64,000 nucleotides of DNA from Oscillatoriaceae cyanobacterium Prado104 (GTDB taxonomy: Bacteria; Cyanobacteriota; Cyanobacteriia; Cyanobacteriales; Microcoleaceae): contig JALOON010000048.1 in NCBI GenBank assembly GCA_025454405.1, positions 1 through 64,000 of the forward strand. Reading direction: 5' to 3'. The notes under the pieces are model-generated. The model worked only from the letters and a program-made list of their open reading frames with translations, did no database searches and was not told where the DNA came from. The translations under genes were made by a program, and so were the position numbers. Position 1 is the first letter of the stretch, and each line of letters opens with the position of its first letter. Shown in pieces: positions 1 through 9,076 of this stretch.

Positions 1-68
1 CATGGCTACACAATTGTCACTGCCAAATGGCTAAAACTAATACAGCTCAAAGAATACAGCCACCGAAA

Positions 69-335
69 CTACCCCCTCCGGGGGTAAGTTCCGTTTAATG
101 CTATTTCAAACTGAGCGATCGCTCTTTTTTTCGCTTCTAGCGTTCCTTGCTGGTAGAGTCGCAATCCCTCTTTCATTGCTCTTTCAGCAAGTTCTGTACT
201 GCTATTTTGTGCAGTTTGTAGGGCTGTTTGAGGATTAGCTAATGCTGCAACTGGCTGACCCAATTGAAGGGAGAGGGCGATCGACATTCCAGCTAAAATT
301 AATTGAACGCGATCGAACGCAGTCTGCCCTACCAT
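69..335 (-). CDS. Secreted TPR-like protein, probably C-terminally truncated
   Basis: This 88-residue protein starts with a hydrophobic segment (about residues 10-32, AGMSIALSLQLG then ALAN) that looks like a signal peptide. A helical stretch with LRLYQQGTLEAKKRAIAQFE follows, which resembles the first helix pair of a tetratricopeptide repeat in secreted cyanobacterial TPR/CHAT proteins. The reading frame stops right after this first repeat, in a GC-rich palindromic stretch (CCCCCTCCGGGGG), so the gene is probably a truncated remnant. The rest of any TPR array would lie before the window start. The function is unknown. A genuine short secreted protein is the alternative. Confidence 0.45.
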   Translation of the reverse strand: MVGQTAFDRVQLILAGMSIALSLQLGQPVAALANPQTALQTAQNSSTELAERAMKEGLRLYQQGTLEAKKRAIAQFEIALNGTYPRRG

Positions 336-498
336 GACAATCTTACTTCCCTTGCAATCTTAAATTTAATATTCAAAATTTCAAATTACCAAGCATTTTG
401 AGCGCCATATCTATCATCCTCTACCATAGCAGAACATTGATTGCTCGCCGGGAATTTAACTAAAATTAAACATCGCCAATCTAAAATCTAGAATCGCA

Positions 499-1572
499 AT
501 GGTAGCCTTAACCCCAGAACAAACAGCAGCAATCCCGATTTACCGTGACAAATGGTGGCAAATCGGACTGTCCGTAAAACCGATCGATCGCGCGCCAGCA
601 GCAGCAGCCATCAACACCGCTTACAATATCATCGGCTTTCCCGAACCGGAAATTGTTTTCTGCGACAGTCCTTTGCAAGCTTTGCAAACAATTCAACCCC
701 TCACTGCCCGCGGCGAATTGTGGCTCGAAACCGCCAACGCAATTAGAAACAAAATTCACAATGAAGTGTACGATAGCTTGAGAGCTCAACTCCCAAGAGA
801 ACTGGAAAACCAAATTTACAGCCTGCTCTACAACCCGCTGTACGATCGGCTGATAAACCAACTAAAACTTCATGTCGAAGACGAACTTTACACTCAATTA
901 AAACCCCAATTGGGCGAGCGTTATCTCGTATTTTGGATGAAAATCAACTGCAACCATAATTTCATAGTTTCCGAGCTGTCAGCCTGTCACGGCAGTTGGG
1001 TGGATTTTTGCATTTCAGTGTTAAAATTAGAGGTCGATCGCTCTTTGCATTCAGCCTTTGTAGCCCTCACGGAAAATTGCGGTTGGATTTACCCCTATGT
1101 CGAAAAGTGCTTTGTTTGCGATCGACCGCGAAAAATTAATTTTGACAGTGCGGGTTTGCTCCACGCGACAGGTCAACCCGCTGTTGAATTTGCCGATAAA
1201 TTTAGCGTATACTGCTATCGCGGGGTCAGATTGCCGGAAACTTACGGTCAAGTAGCGCCCGAATCTTGGCAAGCGCAATGGTTGTTAACAACCAAAAATG
1301 CTGAAGTGCGGCGAGTGTTAATTGGGGCGATCGGTTACGAAAAAATTTGTCAAGAACTGCAAGCAATAGAATTAGATAGCTGGCAAGAATATACTCTGTT
1401 AAAAATTGATAATGACGTTGATATCGAGCCAATTCATTTGTTAAAAATGACTTGTCCGAGTACGGGAAAAATTCATGCCCTGCGAGTTCCTCCAGGGGTG
1501 CGATCGGCCGCGTCAGCAATTAGCTGGGTAAATTGGGGAACAAACCCGGAGGAATTTCAAGTCCAAACATGA
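499..1572 (+). CDS. DUF6745-like conserved protein
   Basis: This 357-residue soluble protein opens with LTPEQTAAIPIYRDKWWQIG and ends with a conserved-looking block (LLKMTCPSTGKIHALRVPPG, then AISWVNWGTNPEEF). This layout recalls the DUF6745 family of cyanobacteria and actinobacteria, whose members are often found with leucine-rich-repeat proteins. No catalytic motif is recognised. It has a central Cys-containing segment (KCFVCDRPRKINFD) and no signal peptide or membrane helix. The ATG start fits the family N terminus. A degraded copy of the last ~190 bp lies downstream at 1991-2164, evidence of a local partial duplication. The family name is from memory; the function is unknown. Confidence 0.65.
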   Translation: MVALTPEQTAAIPIYRDKWWQIGLSVKPIDRAPAAAAINTAYNIIGFPEPEIVFCDSPLQALQTIQPLTARGELWLETANAIRNKIHNEVYDSLRAQLPRELENQIYSLLYNPLYDRLINQLKLHVEDELYTQLKPQLGERYLVFWMKINCNHNFIVSELSACHGSWVDFCISVLKLEVDRSLHSAFVALTENCGWIYPYVEKCFVCDRPRKINFDSAGLLHATGQPAVEFADKFSVYCYRGVRLPETYGQVAPESWQAQWLLTTKNAEVRRVLIGAIGYEKICQELQAIELDSWQEYTLLKIDNDVDIEPIHLLKMTCPSTGKIHALRVPPGVRSAASAISWVNWGTNPEEFQVQT

Positions 1573-1627
1573 GGGTTATCGATCGCCCGAGCCAGAGGCG
1601 CTCCTTGGTAATGATAATCATCTGAGG

Positions 1628-1658
1628 TGGGACAGTATGCCTTTGGCATACTGTCCCA
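1628..1658. terminator. Perfect 14-bp hairpin
   Basis: A perfect inverted repeat with 14-bp arms (1628-1641 and 1645-1658) and a TTT loop lies 55 bp after the DUF6745-like gene. No T-tract follows, so it may be an mRNA 3'-end stabiliser or a dispersed palindrome rather than a classical intrinsic terminator. Confidence 0.55.
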
Positions 1659-1706
1659 GCCTTCTCGGATTTACGCTCGTCATTATTATTCAAACTCTTT
1701 CTATCC

Positions 1707-1957
1707 AAAGAGGTCTTGACAAACTCTACTCCTTTCTAACTGATTACCCATGAAGAAATACTGTCTCTGGATGCAGCATTGTCAAGATACTTTGACATGA
1801 AACAGCGACATCGCATTCTTGGCAAAACTTAAATTATATTGGTATTCCACAAGGCGAGCTGAGATTGACTGAGATTTTATTTTTCAGTATTATTAAATGT
1901 AGTTCTACACAAAGACATATTGACAAAATCTACTCATTTCTAACTTTTTACCAATGA
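1707..1957. repeat. Degenerate direct repeat pair
   Basis: Positions 1707-1753 and 1911-1957 are about 45 bp each and clearly related (shared TTGACAAA, TCTACTC, TTTCTAACT, ATTACC/TTTACC). They sit between the DUF6745-like gene and the degraded copy of its 3' end, so they belong to the same local duplication scar. The rest of 1573-1990 shows nothing else recognisable. Confidence 0.5.
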
Positions 1958-1990
1958 GTTTCCCCTGAATAATTGCCAGCAATATATAGT

Positions 1991-2164
1991 CGGCAAGAAT
2001 ATACGATGTAAAAAAATAACGATGTTGGCATAAAGCCAATTCATTTGTTAAAGTACGGGAAAAATTCACGCCCTGCGAAGGCATCCAGGGGTGCGATCGG
2101 CATCATGGCAATTAGTTTTGTAAATTGGGGAACAGATCCGGCAGAATTTGCAGTCCAAACTTAA
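1991..2164 (+). pseudogene. Degraded copy of the DUF6745-like gene 3' end
   Basis: This stretch aligns with 1380-1572 almost end to end, from CGGCAAGAATATAC to a final CAGTCCAAACTTAA, with small deletions, a lost segment after TTTGTTAAA and a broken frame. It keeps GGGGTGCGATCGGC and AATTGGGGAACA. It encodes no continuous product and is a partial-duplication remnant. Confidence 0.8.
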
Positions 2165-2212
2165 TGACATAGAATAGTCGTGCTGATTGCAGCCTCAACA
2201 AGCAACCCTACC

Positions 2213-3334
2213 ATGAATATTTTTTTACTCTCCTCAAGAGCCTTAGTTTCTTCTGTATCCTGGGACCCTGTTTTTGAACTAGAAAATATTGTGTTGCGAA
2301 CTTGCAACGCACAACTTTTGATACCATCGGCCCAAGATTTATTTCAGCGTTCCTCTGAATTTCCGCCCCTAGCTACTCGAATCGTCCACAAAGCTCTCAA
2401 GCATACTACAGGTTTCTACAAACTCTCGCCTTTACCTCACCTGTCCGACGGACCAAATGTTTTACTAACTATTGGTATCTCAGGATCGGATTTAGAAATA
2501 CTGTCAAGCATACCTAAGTGGCGACAGCGTTTTGACTTGGTTGTCGCTTACCTGTTCGATTCGTGGAAACCAGAAATTTACTCAAAGAATGTTTATTACT
2601 TGGACCATTTATTCGTGGCGCTGCCAGAAGTTATCGGTGAACTAAAGCAACATTTTAAGATCCCAGTATCGCTACTGCCTTTCGGTGTTGATGTTCTCAA
2701 TCTAGGCTCCTGTCAAGTCAAACGCGCAATCGATATAACTAGCTTCGGGCGGATACCCGCCCACTATCACAGCGCGCTTTTTAATAAGTTCAATCACCAA
2801 GGCTCCGAACGAATTTACTACAGATCGACACCTCGGACAGCAGAAAGTTATCCGAAATTACCTTACGAAAAGCGTAAAGATGAAGAAGATACTCTACAAC
2901 TATTTCATACTCTGAGAAATAGCAAGATTACTTTAGCATTTGATACGCTCTATCCGGGTATGCGTCCGTTTCCTTACTCATTTATTACACTGCGATGGTT
3001 TTACGGTTTGGCGACTGGTGGTGCCATTGTTGGCAAACGTCCAACTACCTATCTAGCTGATGAGCTGCTGGACTGGGAAGATGCAACTATTGAGTTACCG
3101 AGCGAAGATCCGCAACAAAGTGTTGAATTCATTGAAGAACTTTTACAAGACACGCAGCGCCTTCACTCTATATACAGGCGCAACTATACCGAGAGTTTAG
3201 CTCGTCACGATTGGAGGTTGCGGATTCGGAGTATGCTTGAGGCAGCGAACATTCCGCTACCTCAACCGCTTTGTGAAGAATTATGGCAACTCAAAATGGT
3301 TCGCGAGCGATTGTCGCCCTCGCTCAGGTTTTAG
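2213..3334 (+). CDS. CgeB/GT1-like glycosyltransferase-like protein
   Basis: This protein of about 373 residues lacks membrane segments. An N-terminal half (to about residue 165) with alternating strands and helices is followed by a second half with the motif ARHDWRLRIRSML near the C terminus and GLATGGAIVGKRP in the middle. These resemble the C-terminal end of family-1/CgeB-type glycosyltransferases, where the GG(A/G) loop and ...HTW..R... segments are typical. The ATG at 2213 is preferred; a GTG at 2180 would add 11 residues, and neither has a good ribosome binding site. Sugar donor and acceptor are unknown. It stands alone between a duplication scar and transposon remnants, which suggests an accessory position. 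Confidence 0.55.
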   Translation: MNIFLLSSRALVSSVSWDPVFELENIVLRTCNAQLLIPSAQDLFQRSSEFPPLATRIVHKALKHTTGFYKLSPLPHLSDGPNVLLTIGISGSDLEILSSIPKWRQRFDLVVAYLFDSWKPEIYSKNVYYLDHLFVALPEVIGELKQHFKIPVSLLPFGVDVLNLGSCQVKRAIDITSFGRIPAHYHSALFNKFNHQGSERIYYRSTPRTAESYPKLPYEKRKDEEDTLQLFHTLRNSKITLAFDTLYPGMRPFPYSFITLRWFYGLATGGAIVGKRPTTYLADELLDWEDATIELPSEDPQQSVEFIEELLQDTQRLHSIYRRNYTESLARHDWRLRIRSMLEAANIPLPQPLCEELWQLKMVRERLSPSLRF

Positions 3335-3358
3335 AGTGAGACTTAAGTAGCACATAGT

Positions 3359-3907
3359 TTGCTAAACTTAGTTAAAAAAGTTCTCACTAACCACGTCAAG
3401 AAACAGCTAGAATTTGCTTGGATGAATCAATTGTCTTCTCGTGTTTACCCAAACGCTTTGATTGACTTGAAAGAAGCGTTCAGTCGGTACCGTTCTGGGA
3501 AAGCAGGTCATCCGAAATTTGCCAGCCGTCGAGATGGGCAATCGTTTACGGTTGATTCTTCTAATGGCAAAGTTTTATTGGGGGAAGGAAATACAATTAA
3601 AATTCCCACACTTGGAAAGTTCCGGCTGCACGAGCCGCTGGAATGTAGTTTGGTTTCTCAAACTTTTACGATTTCAAAAGAAGGGAGTCGCAGGTTCGTC
3701 TCTTTCTACGTTGATGCTGAATGTTTACCAGGAAATCAACTTCAGGAATCTGTAAGAATTGATTTGGGAGTTAAATATGAGGCCACACGATCGAACAATC
3801 AAGTATTTGATGCACCAAAACCGTTAAAGCAAGCAAAAACCAAGCTTGCTAATTTACAGCGCAAGGCATCAAGGCAAATAAGATCGTGTCCGGTCGATTA
3901 CCAGTAA
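3359..3907 (+). pseudogene. tnpB: TnpB (IS200/IS605 OrfB) internal fragment
   Basis: The 182-residue reading frame matches the middle of TnpB. It has the ALIDLKEAFSRYRSGKAGHP segment, then FVSFYVDAE, and the RuvC-I region with IDLGVKYEATRSNNQVFDAP followed by KQAKTKLANLQRKASRQ. The first Asp of the RuvC site (IDLG) is present. The N-terminal part, the remaining RuvC acidic residues and the C-terminal zinc finger are missing, and the frame ends in unrelated sequence (IRSCPVDYQ). The apparent TTG start is an artefact of truncation. It cannot be an active nuclease. No tnpA is nearby. Confidence 0.85.
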
Positions 3908-4061
3908 TAAAAACGGTTTGTAGTGTGGACTAAAGTCTGCAGCCAGGGGGATAGCCTGCTTATCGCTATGTAAAAGCTGTGTAAAGCTACCCAATTACCA
4001 CCAGCTATCTACATTGCTAAAGAGTTCAAAAAAGACAGAAGAAAGAGTACGATCGAACGAC

Positions 4062-4220
4062 ATATCATCCGCTCCCTTGCAACAGTCTTTAAGGAATTTG
4101 GCATCGGCATGCAAAAGCTTTTTCGACAATCGCAAGGGAAAAAGGAAAGGGAAGAAGGAAAGGGAAGAAGGTTGGGTTGCCTAAATTCAAGAAAAAGACC
4201 AACCAGCAATCTGCACGGGC
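4062..4220 (+). pseudogene. tnpB: Second TnpB N-terminal-region fragment, frameshifted
   Basis: Translation around 4062-4135 gives SAPLQQSLRNLASACKSFFD, the typical TnpB block before the RuvC part. After an A/G-rich slippage-like tract (GGGAAGAAGGAAAGGG), a different frame continues with VGLPKFKKKTNQQSAR, also TnpB-like. The two pieces are joined by a frameshift, so this is dead. It represents a part of TnpB that lies upstream of the region kept at 3359-3907, so it is either a second insertion or a rearranged half of the same element. Confidence 0.7.
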
Positions 4221-4365
4221 AAGCTAAATCCGGGTTCTCCCTAAAAAAAAGTATCTAGAGTCAATGCTTCGATGCTGCGATCGGGCAGCGTACAAAATTA
4301 ATTAATTGTAACAATTATTTGGTAGGATATACTCTGGCAGCTAAAACCCAAAACTTCAAATTCAC

Positions 4366-5547
4366 ATGAGCCAGCATCCAGACGGCATTGCCCCTCACGG
4401 TGGCATCCTCGTCAACCGCATAGCGACACTAGATCAAAGACAAGAATTTTTCGACAAAGCAGAATTCCTGCCGCGAGTTCAGCTTTCAGAACGATCGCTC
4501 TCCGACTTGCAAACGATCGCGATCGGTGCTTTGAGTCCCCTACAAGGATTCATGGGCGAGACAGAATATCGATCGGTAGTCAAAGAAATGCGCCTTGCCA
4601 ACGGTCTCCCCTGGTCGGTTCCCGTCACTCTGCCCGTCAGCGAAGCAATTGCCGACACCCTCAAAGAAGGCACTTTAGTGCGTCTCGACTCCCCGACAGG
4701 CGAATTTGTTGGCGTATTGGAACTAACAGAAAAATACCGCTACAACAAAGAAGCAGAAGCCGTCAACGTCTACGGCACCGACGACCTCAAACATCCGGGC
4801 GTTCAAGTAATAGACCAATCCGGCCCGATTAACCTCGCAGGCCCGGTGTGGCTGATGGAACGCCAACTCGACCCCCGGTTTCCCCAATACCAAATTGACC
4901 CGGCAAAATCGAGAATGCTGTTCAAAGAAAAAGGATGGAAAACAGTAGTCGGTTTCCAAACCCGAAACCCCATCCACCGGGCCCACGAATACATCCAAAA
5001 ATGCGCTTTAGAAACAGTAGATGGATTGTTCCTGCACCCGCTAGTCGGTTCTACTAAAGAAGACGACATCCCCGCCGACGTGCGGATGCGCTGCTACGAA
5101 ATTCTCTTAGAAAAATACTATCCCCAAGACCGCGTAATTTTAGCAATCAACCCGTCAGCGATGCGCTATGCCGGACCCAGGGAAGCAATTTTTCACGCTT
5201 TAATCCGCAAAAACTACGGCTGCACTCACTTTATTGTCGGGCGCGATCACGCAGGAGTCGGCGATTACTACGGCACTTACGATGCCCAATACATTTTTGA
5301 CGAATTCGAGCCTGCAGAATTGGGAATTGTGCCGATGAAATTCGAGCACGCTTTCTATTGCACTGTTACCGAACAAATGGCTACAACTAAAACAAGTCCC
5401 AGCACTCCCGAACAGCGGGTGCACTTGTCGGGAACCAAGGTGCGGGAAATGCTGCGCGCGGGCAAATTGCCACCGCCACAGTTTTCGCGGCCCGAAGTGG
5501 CGGCCGAATTGGCGAAGGCAATGAATATTTTTAGTTACGAAATCTAA
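4366..5547 (+). CDS. sat: Sulfate adenylyltransferase
   Basis: ATP sulfurylase joins sulfate and ATP to adenosine 5'-phosphosulfate and pyrophosphate, the first step of assimilatory sulfate reduction in the cytoplasm. The 393-residue protein has the usual length and N terminus ([13 protein letters not shown]) of cyanobacterial Sat. It also has the nucleotide-binding [12 protein letters not shown] block (about residues 198-209, HxxH type), the [12 protein letters not shown] block (about 292-303) and a C-terminal [13 protein letters not shown]. The single-domain form without an APS kinase fusion is normal for cyanobacteria. It is monocistronic, with about 150 bp of AT-rich leader and no obvious Shine-Dalgarno sequence. 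Confidence 0.97.
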   Translation: MSQHPDGIAPHGGILVNRIATLDQRQEFFDKAEFLPRVQLSERSLSDLQTIAIGALSPLQGFMGETEYRSVVKEMRLANGLPWSVPVTLPVSEAIADTLKEGTLVRLDSPTGEFVGVLELTEKYRYNKEAEAVNVYGTDDLKHPGVQVIDQSGPINLAGPVWLMERQLDPRFPQYQIDPAKSRMLFKEKGWKTVVGFQTRNPIHRAHEYIQKCALETVDGLFLHPLVGSTKEDDIPADVRMRCYEILLEKYYPQDRVILAINPSAMRYAGPREAIFHALIRKNYGCTHFIVGRDHAGVGDYYGTYDAQYIFDEFEPAELGIVPMKFEHAFYCTVTEQMATTKTSPSTPEQRVHLSGTKVREMLRAGKLPPPQFSRPEVAAELAKAMNIFSYEI

Positions 5548-5635
5548 ATCTGAATGGTTGTTGTTAGCGACACTTAGTCTTCGGCATTCAGGTGAGAATA
5601 TTAAGTAACAGCAAGACGGTCGGGAATCATAATAA

Positions 5636-7810
5636 ATGGGACTTTTGCGGCGGGAATTTTTGCAGCAAGCTGGTGGGATGCTGGCGTCGCTGGGAATTAG
5701 CGAGGCTGGGTGGCTGCGTTTGGGCGATCGCTACCTCGAAGCCCTGGCAGGGCCGACAGCCCGCAAATTAGCACTTTTGGTAGGAATCGATCGCTATCCT
5801 GACTCGCCGTTGCGCGGTTGCGTCACGGATGTGGAGTTGCAGCGGGAACTGTTGGCATGCCGGTTTGGGTTTGTGCCGTCGGACATCGTGACTTTAACTG
5901 ACTCTGAGGCTACCAGGGAAAATATCGAAACGGCTTTTGCCAATCATTTGGTCCAACAGGCAAAACCGGGGGATGCGGTGGTTTTTCATTTCAGCGGCAG
6001 TGGCAGTCGAGTGAGTTTGGGGCAAGTTCCCGAAGTCATGCAAAACAGTTTGGTGCCGGTGGATGATGTTTCTCCCTCTGACAGCAACCGCACGGTGAAC
6101 GACATTTTAGAGGAAACGCTGCTGCTGTTGCTGCGATCGCTCCCGACTCAAAACGCTGTCGCCATCCTCGACACGAGCTACACCTATCCGGGTGCCGACA
6201 AAAACGGCAGCTTCCGCATTCGATCGCGCCCCCGCCACACCGTCGGGCAACCGGGGCGCGAAGAATTGGCATTGCTGTCCTTAATTCGATCGCGCGCCAA
6301 CAACCTGCTGCCAGCTACAGTTTTGACAGCAGCAGCCCCCGCCCAACTCGCCGCCGAGAGAGAATGGAACGGCTTTGCGGCGGGCTTGTTTACCTACGCC
6401 ATGACTCAAACTCTGTGGCTGGCAACTCCAGCTACCAGCTTCAGCGTCAGTTTCAGCCGCGCTGCGGGTACTGTCGAACAAGTAACTGCCTTGTCCCAAC
6501 AGCCGCAAATCCGCAGTCAATCCCCCTTACCCCAGGCAAATTTACCTGCAGATTTTGCTGGCGGCGCGCTTGATTCCCCTGCTGCTGACGGGGCCGTGAC
6601 GGCATTGGAAGATGGGGGCAAAACTGTACAATTGTGGTTGGGCGGGCTGCCTCCGGGGGTGTTGGATGCCTGCAGCGGTTCTGTGTTTGCTGCTGTTGGT
6701 TCCCAGGATTTGCTGCTGCTGCGGGGGCGCAGCGGTTTGTCTGCAAAAGCCCAAGTTTTAGAAAGGTCGATCGGAGTTCTGGGACAAGTGGCAGTAGGGG
6801 AATTGGTGAGGGAAGAAATTCGGGTATTTCCGCGCAATATCGGTTTGACAGTAGCTTTAGATTCGGGTTTGGAACGCATCGAACGGGTGGACGCAACCAG
6901 TGCTTTAGCCACTGTACCTCAAGTCTCGGCAGTACCGGGCGATCGACCTGCTGACTGTCGGTTTGGCAGAGTACCTTCTACTACCGTAGCCCAAATCCCC
7001 GAAACTCCCCTGCCCGGTTTCGATCGAAGCCGTTACGGTTTGTTTTCGTTGGGCGACACGCTGATTTCCAATACTGACGGCGACGGCGGAGAAGCAGTCA
7101 AGGTGGCGGTACAGCGCTTGATCCCGCAGTTGAAAACGCTGCTGGCGGCAAAGCTGCTGCGTTTGACTGTCAATGAAGCCTCTTCGCGCCTCAAGGTGCG
7201 GGCGGTACTGGCGACTCTCTCGCCGCAATCTCGGGTGGTACAGCAGCGGGAACCAGTACGGGCAGATCGCGCTTACCAACTCGCACCCCTCAGCGACGAC
7301 AGCGAGAAATTGCCCCACCAATCTATACCAAGTGTGCCAGCAGGCGGCCGGATTCAGTACAGGTTGTATAACGAGAGCGATCGGCCGGTGTACGCTGCGG
7401 TGTTTTCTTCAGATACTGGCGGGCGGTTGCTGGCTGCGAACTATAAAGGCGAAAATGCTGCTGGAGGGATGTCCGAGCCGATCGCTCCGGGAGACAATCT
7501 GAGTGTGCCGGTGGCTGGGGGTTTCGGGTGGGCGGTATCCGGGCCGGCGGGAATTGCAGAAACTATTATTATATTTAGCGAGAAAAGGTTCGATCGAACT
7601 TTGGCAGCCTTGGAGGGAGGAATGCAGCAAGTGAGGGATGCCGAACCGGTGAGGGTGCTGTTGAATCCTTTGGATGTGGCGCGGGCGGTGCTGGAAGATT
7701 TACACGAGGCGAGCATTTCGGGGGTGCAAAAGTTGGGAGTGGCGACAGAAGATTTAGCTTTAGATGTGAATGTTTGGGCGAGTTTGAGTTTTGTTTATCG
7801 AGTAGTTTAA
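5636..7810 (+). CDS. Caspase-fold (orthocaspase) protein, dyad lost, DUF4384 C terminus
   Basis: This 724-residue protein begins with a Tat/Sec-like signal (LLRREFLQQAGGMLASLG). A peptidase C14 p20-like domain follows at about residues 42-260 (LALLVGIDRYPDSPLRGCVT). The His box, normally HxSGHG, reads FHFSGSGSR, so the catalytic His is Ser. The Cys box, normally D(C/S)CHSG, reads LDTSYTYPG, so Cys becomes Ser and the next His becomes Tyr. The protein should be proteolytically dead. A DUF4384-like domain near the C terminus (IQYRLYNESDRPVYAAVFSS) is common in secreted cyanobacterial caspase-like proteins. The role is probably structural or regulatory outside the cytoplasm (inference). Confidence 0.85.
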   Translation: MGLLRREFLQQAGGMLASLGISEAGWLRLGDRYLEALAGPTARKLALLVGIDRYPDSPLRGCVTDVELQRELLACRFGFVPSDIVTLTDSEATRENIETAFANHLVQQAKPGDAVVFHFSGSGSRVSLGQVPEVMQNSLVPVDDVSPSDSNRTVNDILEETLLLLLRSLPTQNAVAILDTSYTYPGADKNGSFRIRSRPRHTVGQPGREELALLSLIRSRANNLLPATVLTAAAPAQLAAEREWNGFAAGLFTYAMTQTLWLATPATSFSVSFSRAAGTVEQVTALSQQPQIRSQSPLPQANLPADFAGGALDSPAADGAVTALEDGGKTVQLWLGGLPPGVLDACSGSVFAAVGSQDLLLLRGRSGLSAKAQVLERSIGVLGQVAVGELVREEIRVFPRNIGLTVALDSGLERIERVDATSALATVPQVSAVPGDRPADCRFGRVPSTTVAQIPETPLPGFDRSRYGLFSLGDTLISNTDGDGGEAVKVAVQRLIPQLKTLLAAKLLRLTVNEASSRLKVRAVLATLSPQSRVVQQREPVRADRAYQLAPLSDDSEKLPHQSIPSVPAGGRIQYRLYNESDRPVYAAVFSSDTGGRLLAANYKGENAAGGMSEPIAPGDNLSVPVAGGFGWAVSGPAGIAETIIIFSEKRFDRTLAALEGGMQQVRDAEPVRVLLNPLDVARAVLEDLHEASISGVQKLGVATEDLALDVNVWASLSFVYRVV

Positions 7811-7829
7811 TGGTTGTTAGTCTCCATCA

Positions 7830-7920
7830 TAAGCTGCTTTTCATTTAAATTGGGATTTTTGAGCGATGGACTCCTTACTGTAGGTCGTTCGCTCGATCGA
7901 TTTAAATGCGAAACAGCTTA
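7830..7920. repeat. 91-bp imperfect inverted-repeat element
   Basis: Arms 7830-7850 and 7900-7920 are 21 bp each and match at about 17 positions (both carry AAGCTG and ATTTAAAT in inverted orientation). It lies just after the caspase-fold gene and could be a miniature element or a long terminator-like structure. Confidence 0.45.
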
Positions 7921-7979
7921 GAGTTTGACTAAATCACCTAAATCGACCAAGATAGATCGCCCGCGATTGTTATCGATGA

Positions 7980-8132
7980 TCTCGCAGTATTTCTCAGAAA
8001 TCTACGGCAATTAATGAATTTAAAAATAACTTGCATCAACAGATAAAAGCCTTGCTAGACAAAGCTTTACCTCAAGTAAACAAATATAAAAAAGTCACTT
8101 TTTGGTATCGATGGCAAGCAAAAAAGCGTTGA
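7980..8132 (+). pseudogene. Possible 3' remnant of a lost gene
   Basis: A 50-codon open frame without a start codon ends at TGA 8130-8132. Its translation looks protein-like rather than random (IKALLDKALPQVNKYKKVTF, then WYRWQAKKR at the end). The upstream frame is closed by TGA at 7977. The parent family is not recognised. It may equally be chance; composition is the only support. Confidence 0.25.
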
Positions 8133-8167
8133 GGAAGAATAGACTATGACTTCACACAACCATCAAC

Positions 8168-8782
8168 CTAACTATCTGGACGCTTGTAATTCATCACCAA
8201 ATCCAACCGCGATAAAGAACTTTTCGCTGATTCTCGCACGTAGTCATCAACTGCTTCATCATTAGCAAATGTGGTGAGGATTTCCACACAACGAGGATCG
8301 CCCAAAGAAGCCAGCGCATTCACGATCGCCACCTGTACCGCTACATTATCCGTTGTTGTCAGCGCTTCCGTCAAAATGTCAAACGCCAAAGAACCCATCT
8401 GTCCCAAAGCCATTACTGCTGCGATGTGAACCACAGGATTCGGATCGTCGATCGCTTTTTTCAATCCCTGCAAACCGACTTCTGGGAAAGGTAATTCTGG
8501 ATAATTAACTGCAATTTGTGCTAATGCTTTAGCTGCACTTCCTCGCACCGTCACGTTGTCGCTGTTTAACAATGCGTCAACTACCAATGGTACTGCATTC
8601 TCGCCGATCGCGCCCAAAGTTTTGACTGCCGCCCGACGATAGGTAACATCTTCATCATCTAAAATGCTTACCAGTCGAGAAATTGTCTGTTCGTCGCTAG
8701 CATCGGCTATTTCATACATTGCCCGATCGCGCATGTGAGGATTCGGGTGTTTTAGTTGTTCAAACAAAGCATCTGTTGTCAT
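8168..8782 (-). CDS. cpeZ: CpeZ, phycoerythrin lyase partner/chaperone (HEAT repeats)
   Basis: CpeZ helps the PEB lyase CpeY attach phycoerythrobilin to phycoerythrin and stabilises the subunits. The 204-residue protein is made of HEAT/E-Z repeats (for example RRAAVKTLGAIGENAVPLVV and VRGSAAKALAQIAV), the usual length for CpeZ. It lies in the same direction as cpeB, cpeA and cpeY and 294 bp after cpeY, matching the known cpeBA...YZ order of chromatically adapting cyanobacteria. A heptameric repeat tract lies just upstream. Another HEAT-repeat lyase subunit (CpcE/F-like) is possible, but context and length favour CpeZ. Confidence 0.88.
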   Translation of the reverse strand: MTTDALFEQLKHPNPHMRDRAMYEIADASDEQTISRLVSILDDEDVTYRRAAVKTLGAIGENAVPLVVDALLNSDNVTVRGSAAKALAQIAVNYPELPFPEVGLQGLKKAIDDPNPVVHIAAVMALGQMGSLAFDILTEALTTTDNVAVQVAIVNALASLGDPRCVEILTTFANDEAVDDYVRESAKSSLSRLDLVMNYKRPDS

Positions 8783-8789
8783 GATTTCT

Positions 8790-8827
8790 GAAGGAAGAAG
8801 GAAGAAGGAAGAAGGAAGAAGGAAGAA
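8790..8827. repeat. Short tandem heptamer repeat (GAAGGAA)n
   Basis: About five copies of an A/G heptamer (GAAGGAA phase) precede cpeZ. Related tracts occur near 24488-24580 and 58195-58375. The rest of the cpeY-cpeZ gap carries short TCATTAGT repeats and a variant of the dispersed GGACT-GAA-TCC element near 9001-9058. Confidence 0.75.
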
Positions 8828-9076
8828 TTAATCGTTGGTAATTGTCAGCAGTCATTAGTTATTAGTGCGAGCATCCCCGATCGCGATCGTTATGAGTCAT
8901 TAGTCATTAGTCATCTATCATCTATCAAAAGGAAGAATCATCTAGTCTAGTTTGTGAAGATTGTGTCAGTTAGATCGCTGGCGATCTAAACAATTTGTAA
9001 TGCGGACGGACTTAATCCGCAAGATCCGAGGACTGAATTCCTCATTACAAACCTTGTAACTCCTCAATTTAGATGC

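Noticed and set aside
6453-6954. Overlapping frames on both strands inside the caspase-fold gene
   Set aside because: High GC keeps several frames open. Only the 724-residue frame has recognisable domains and a start context.
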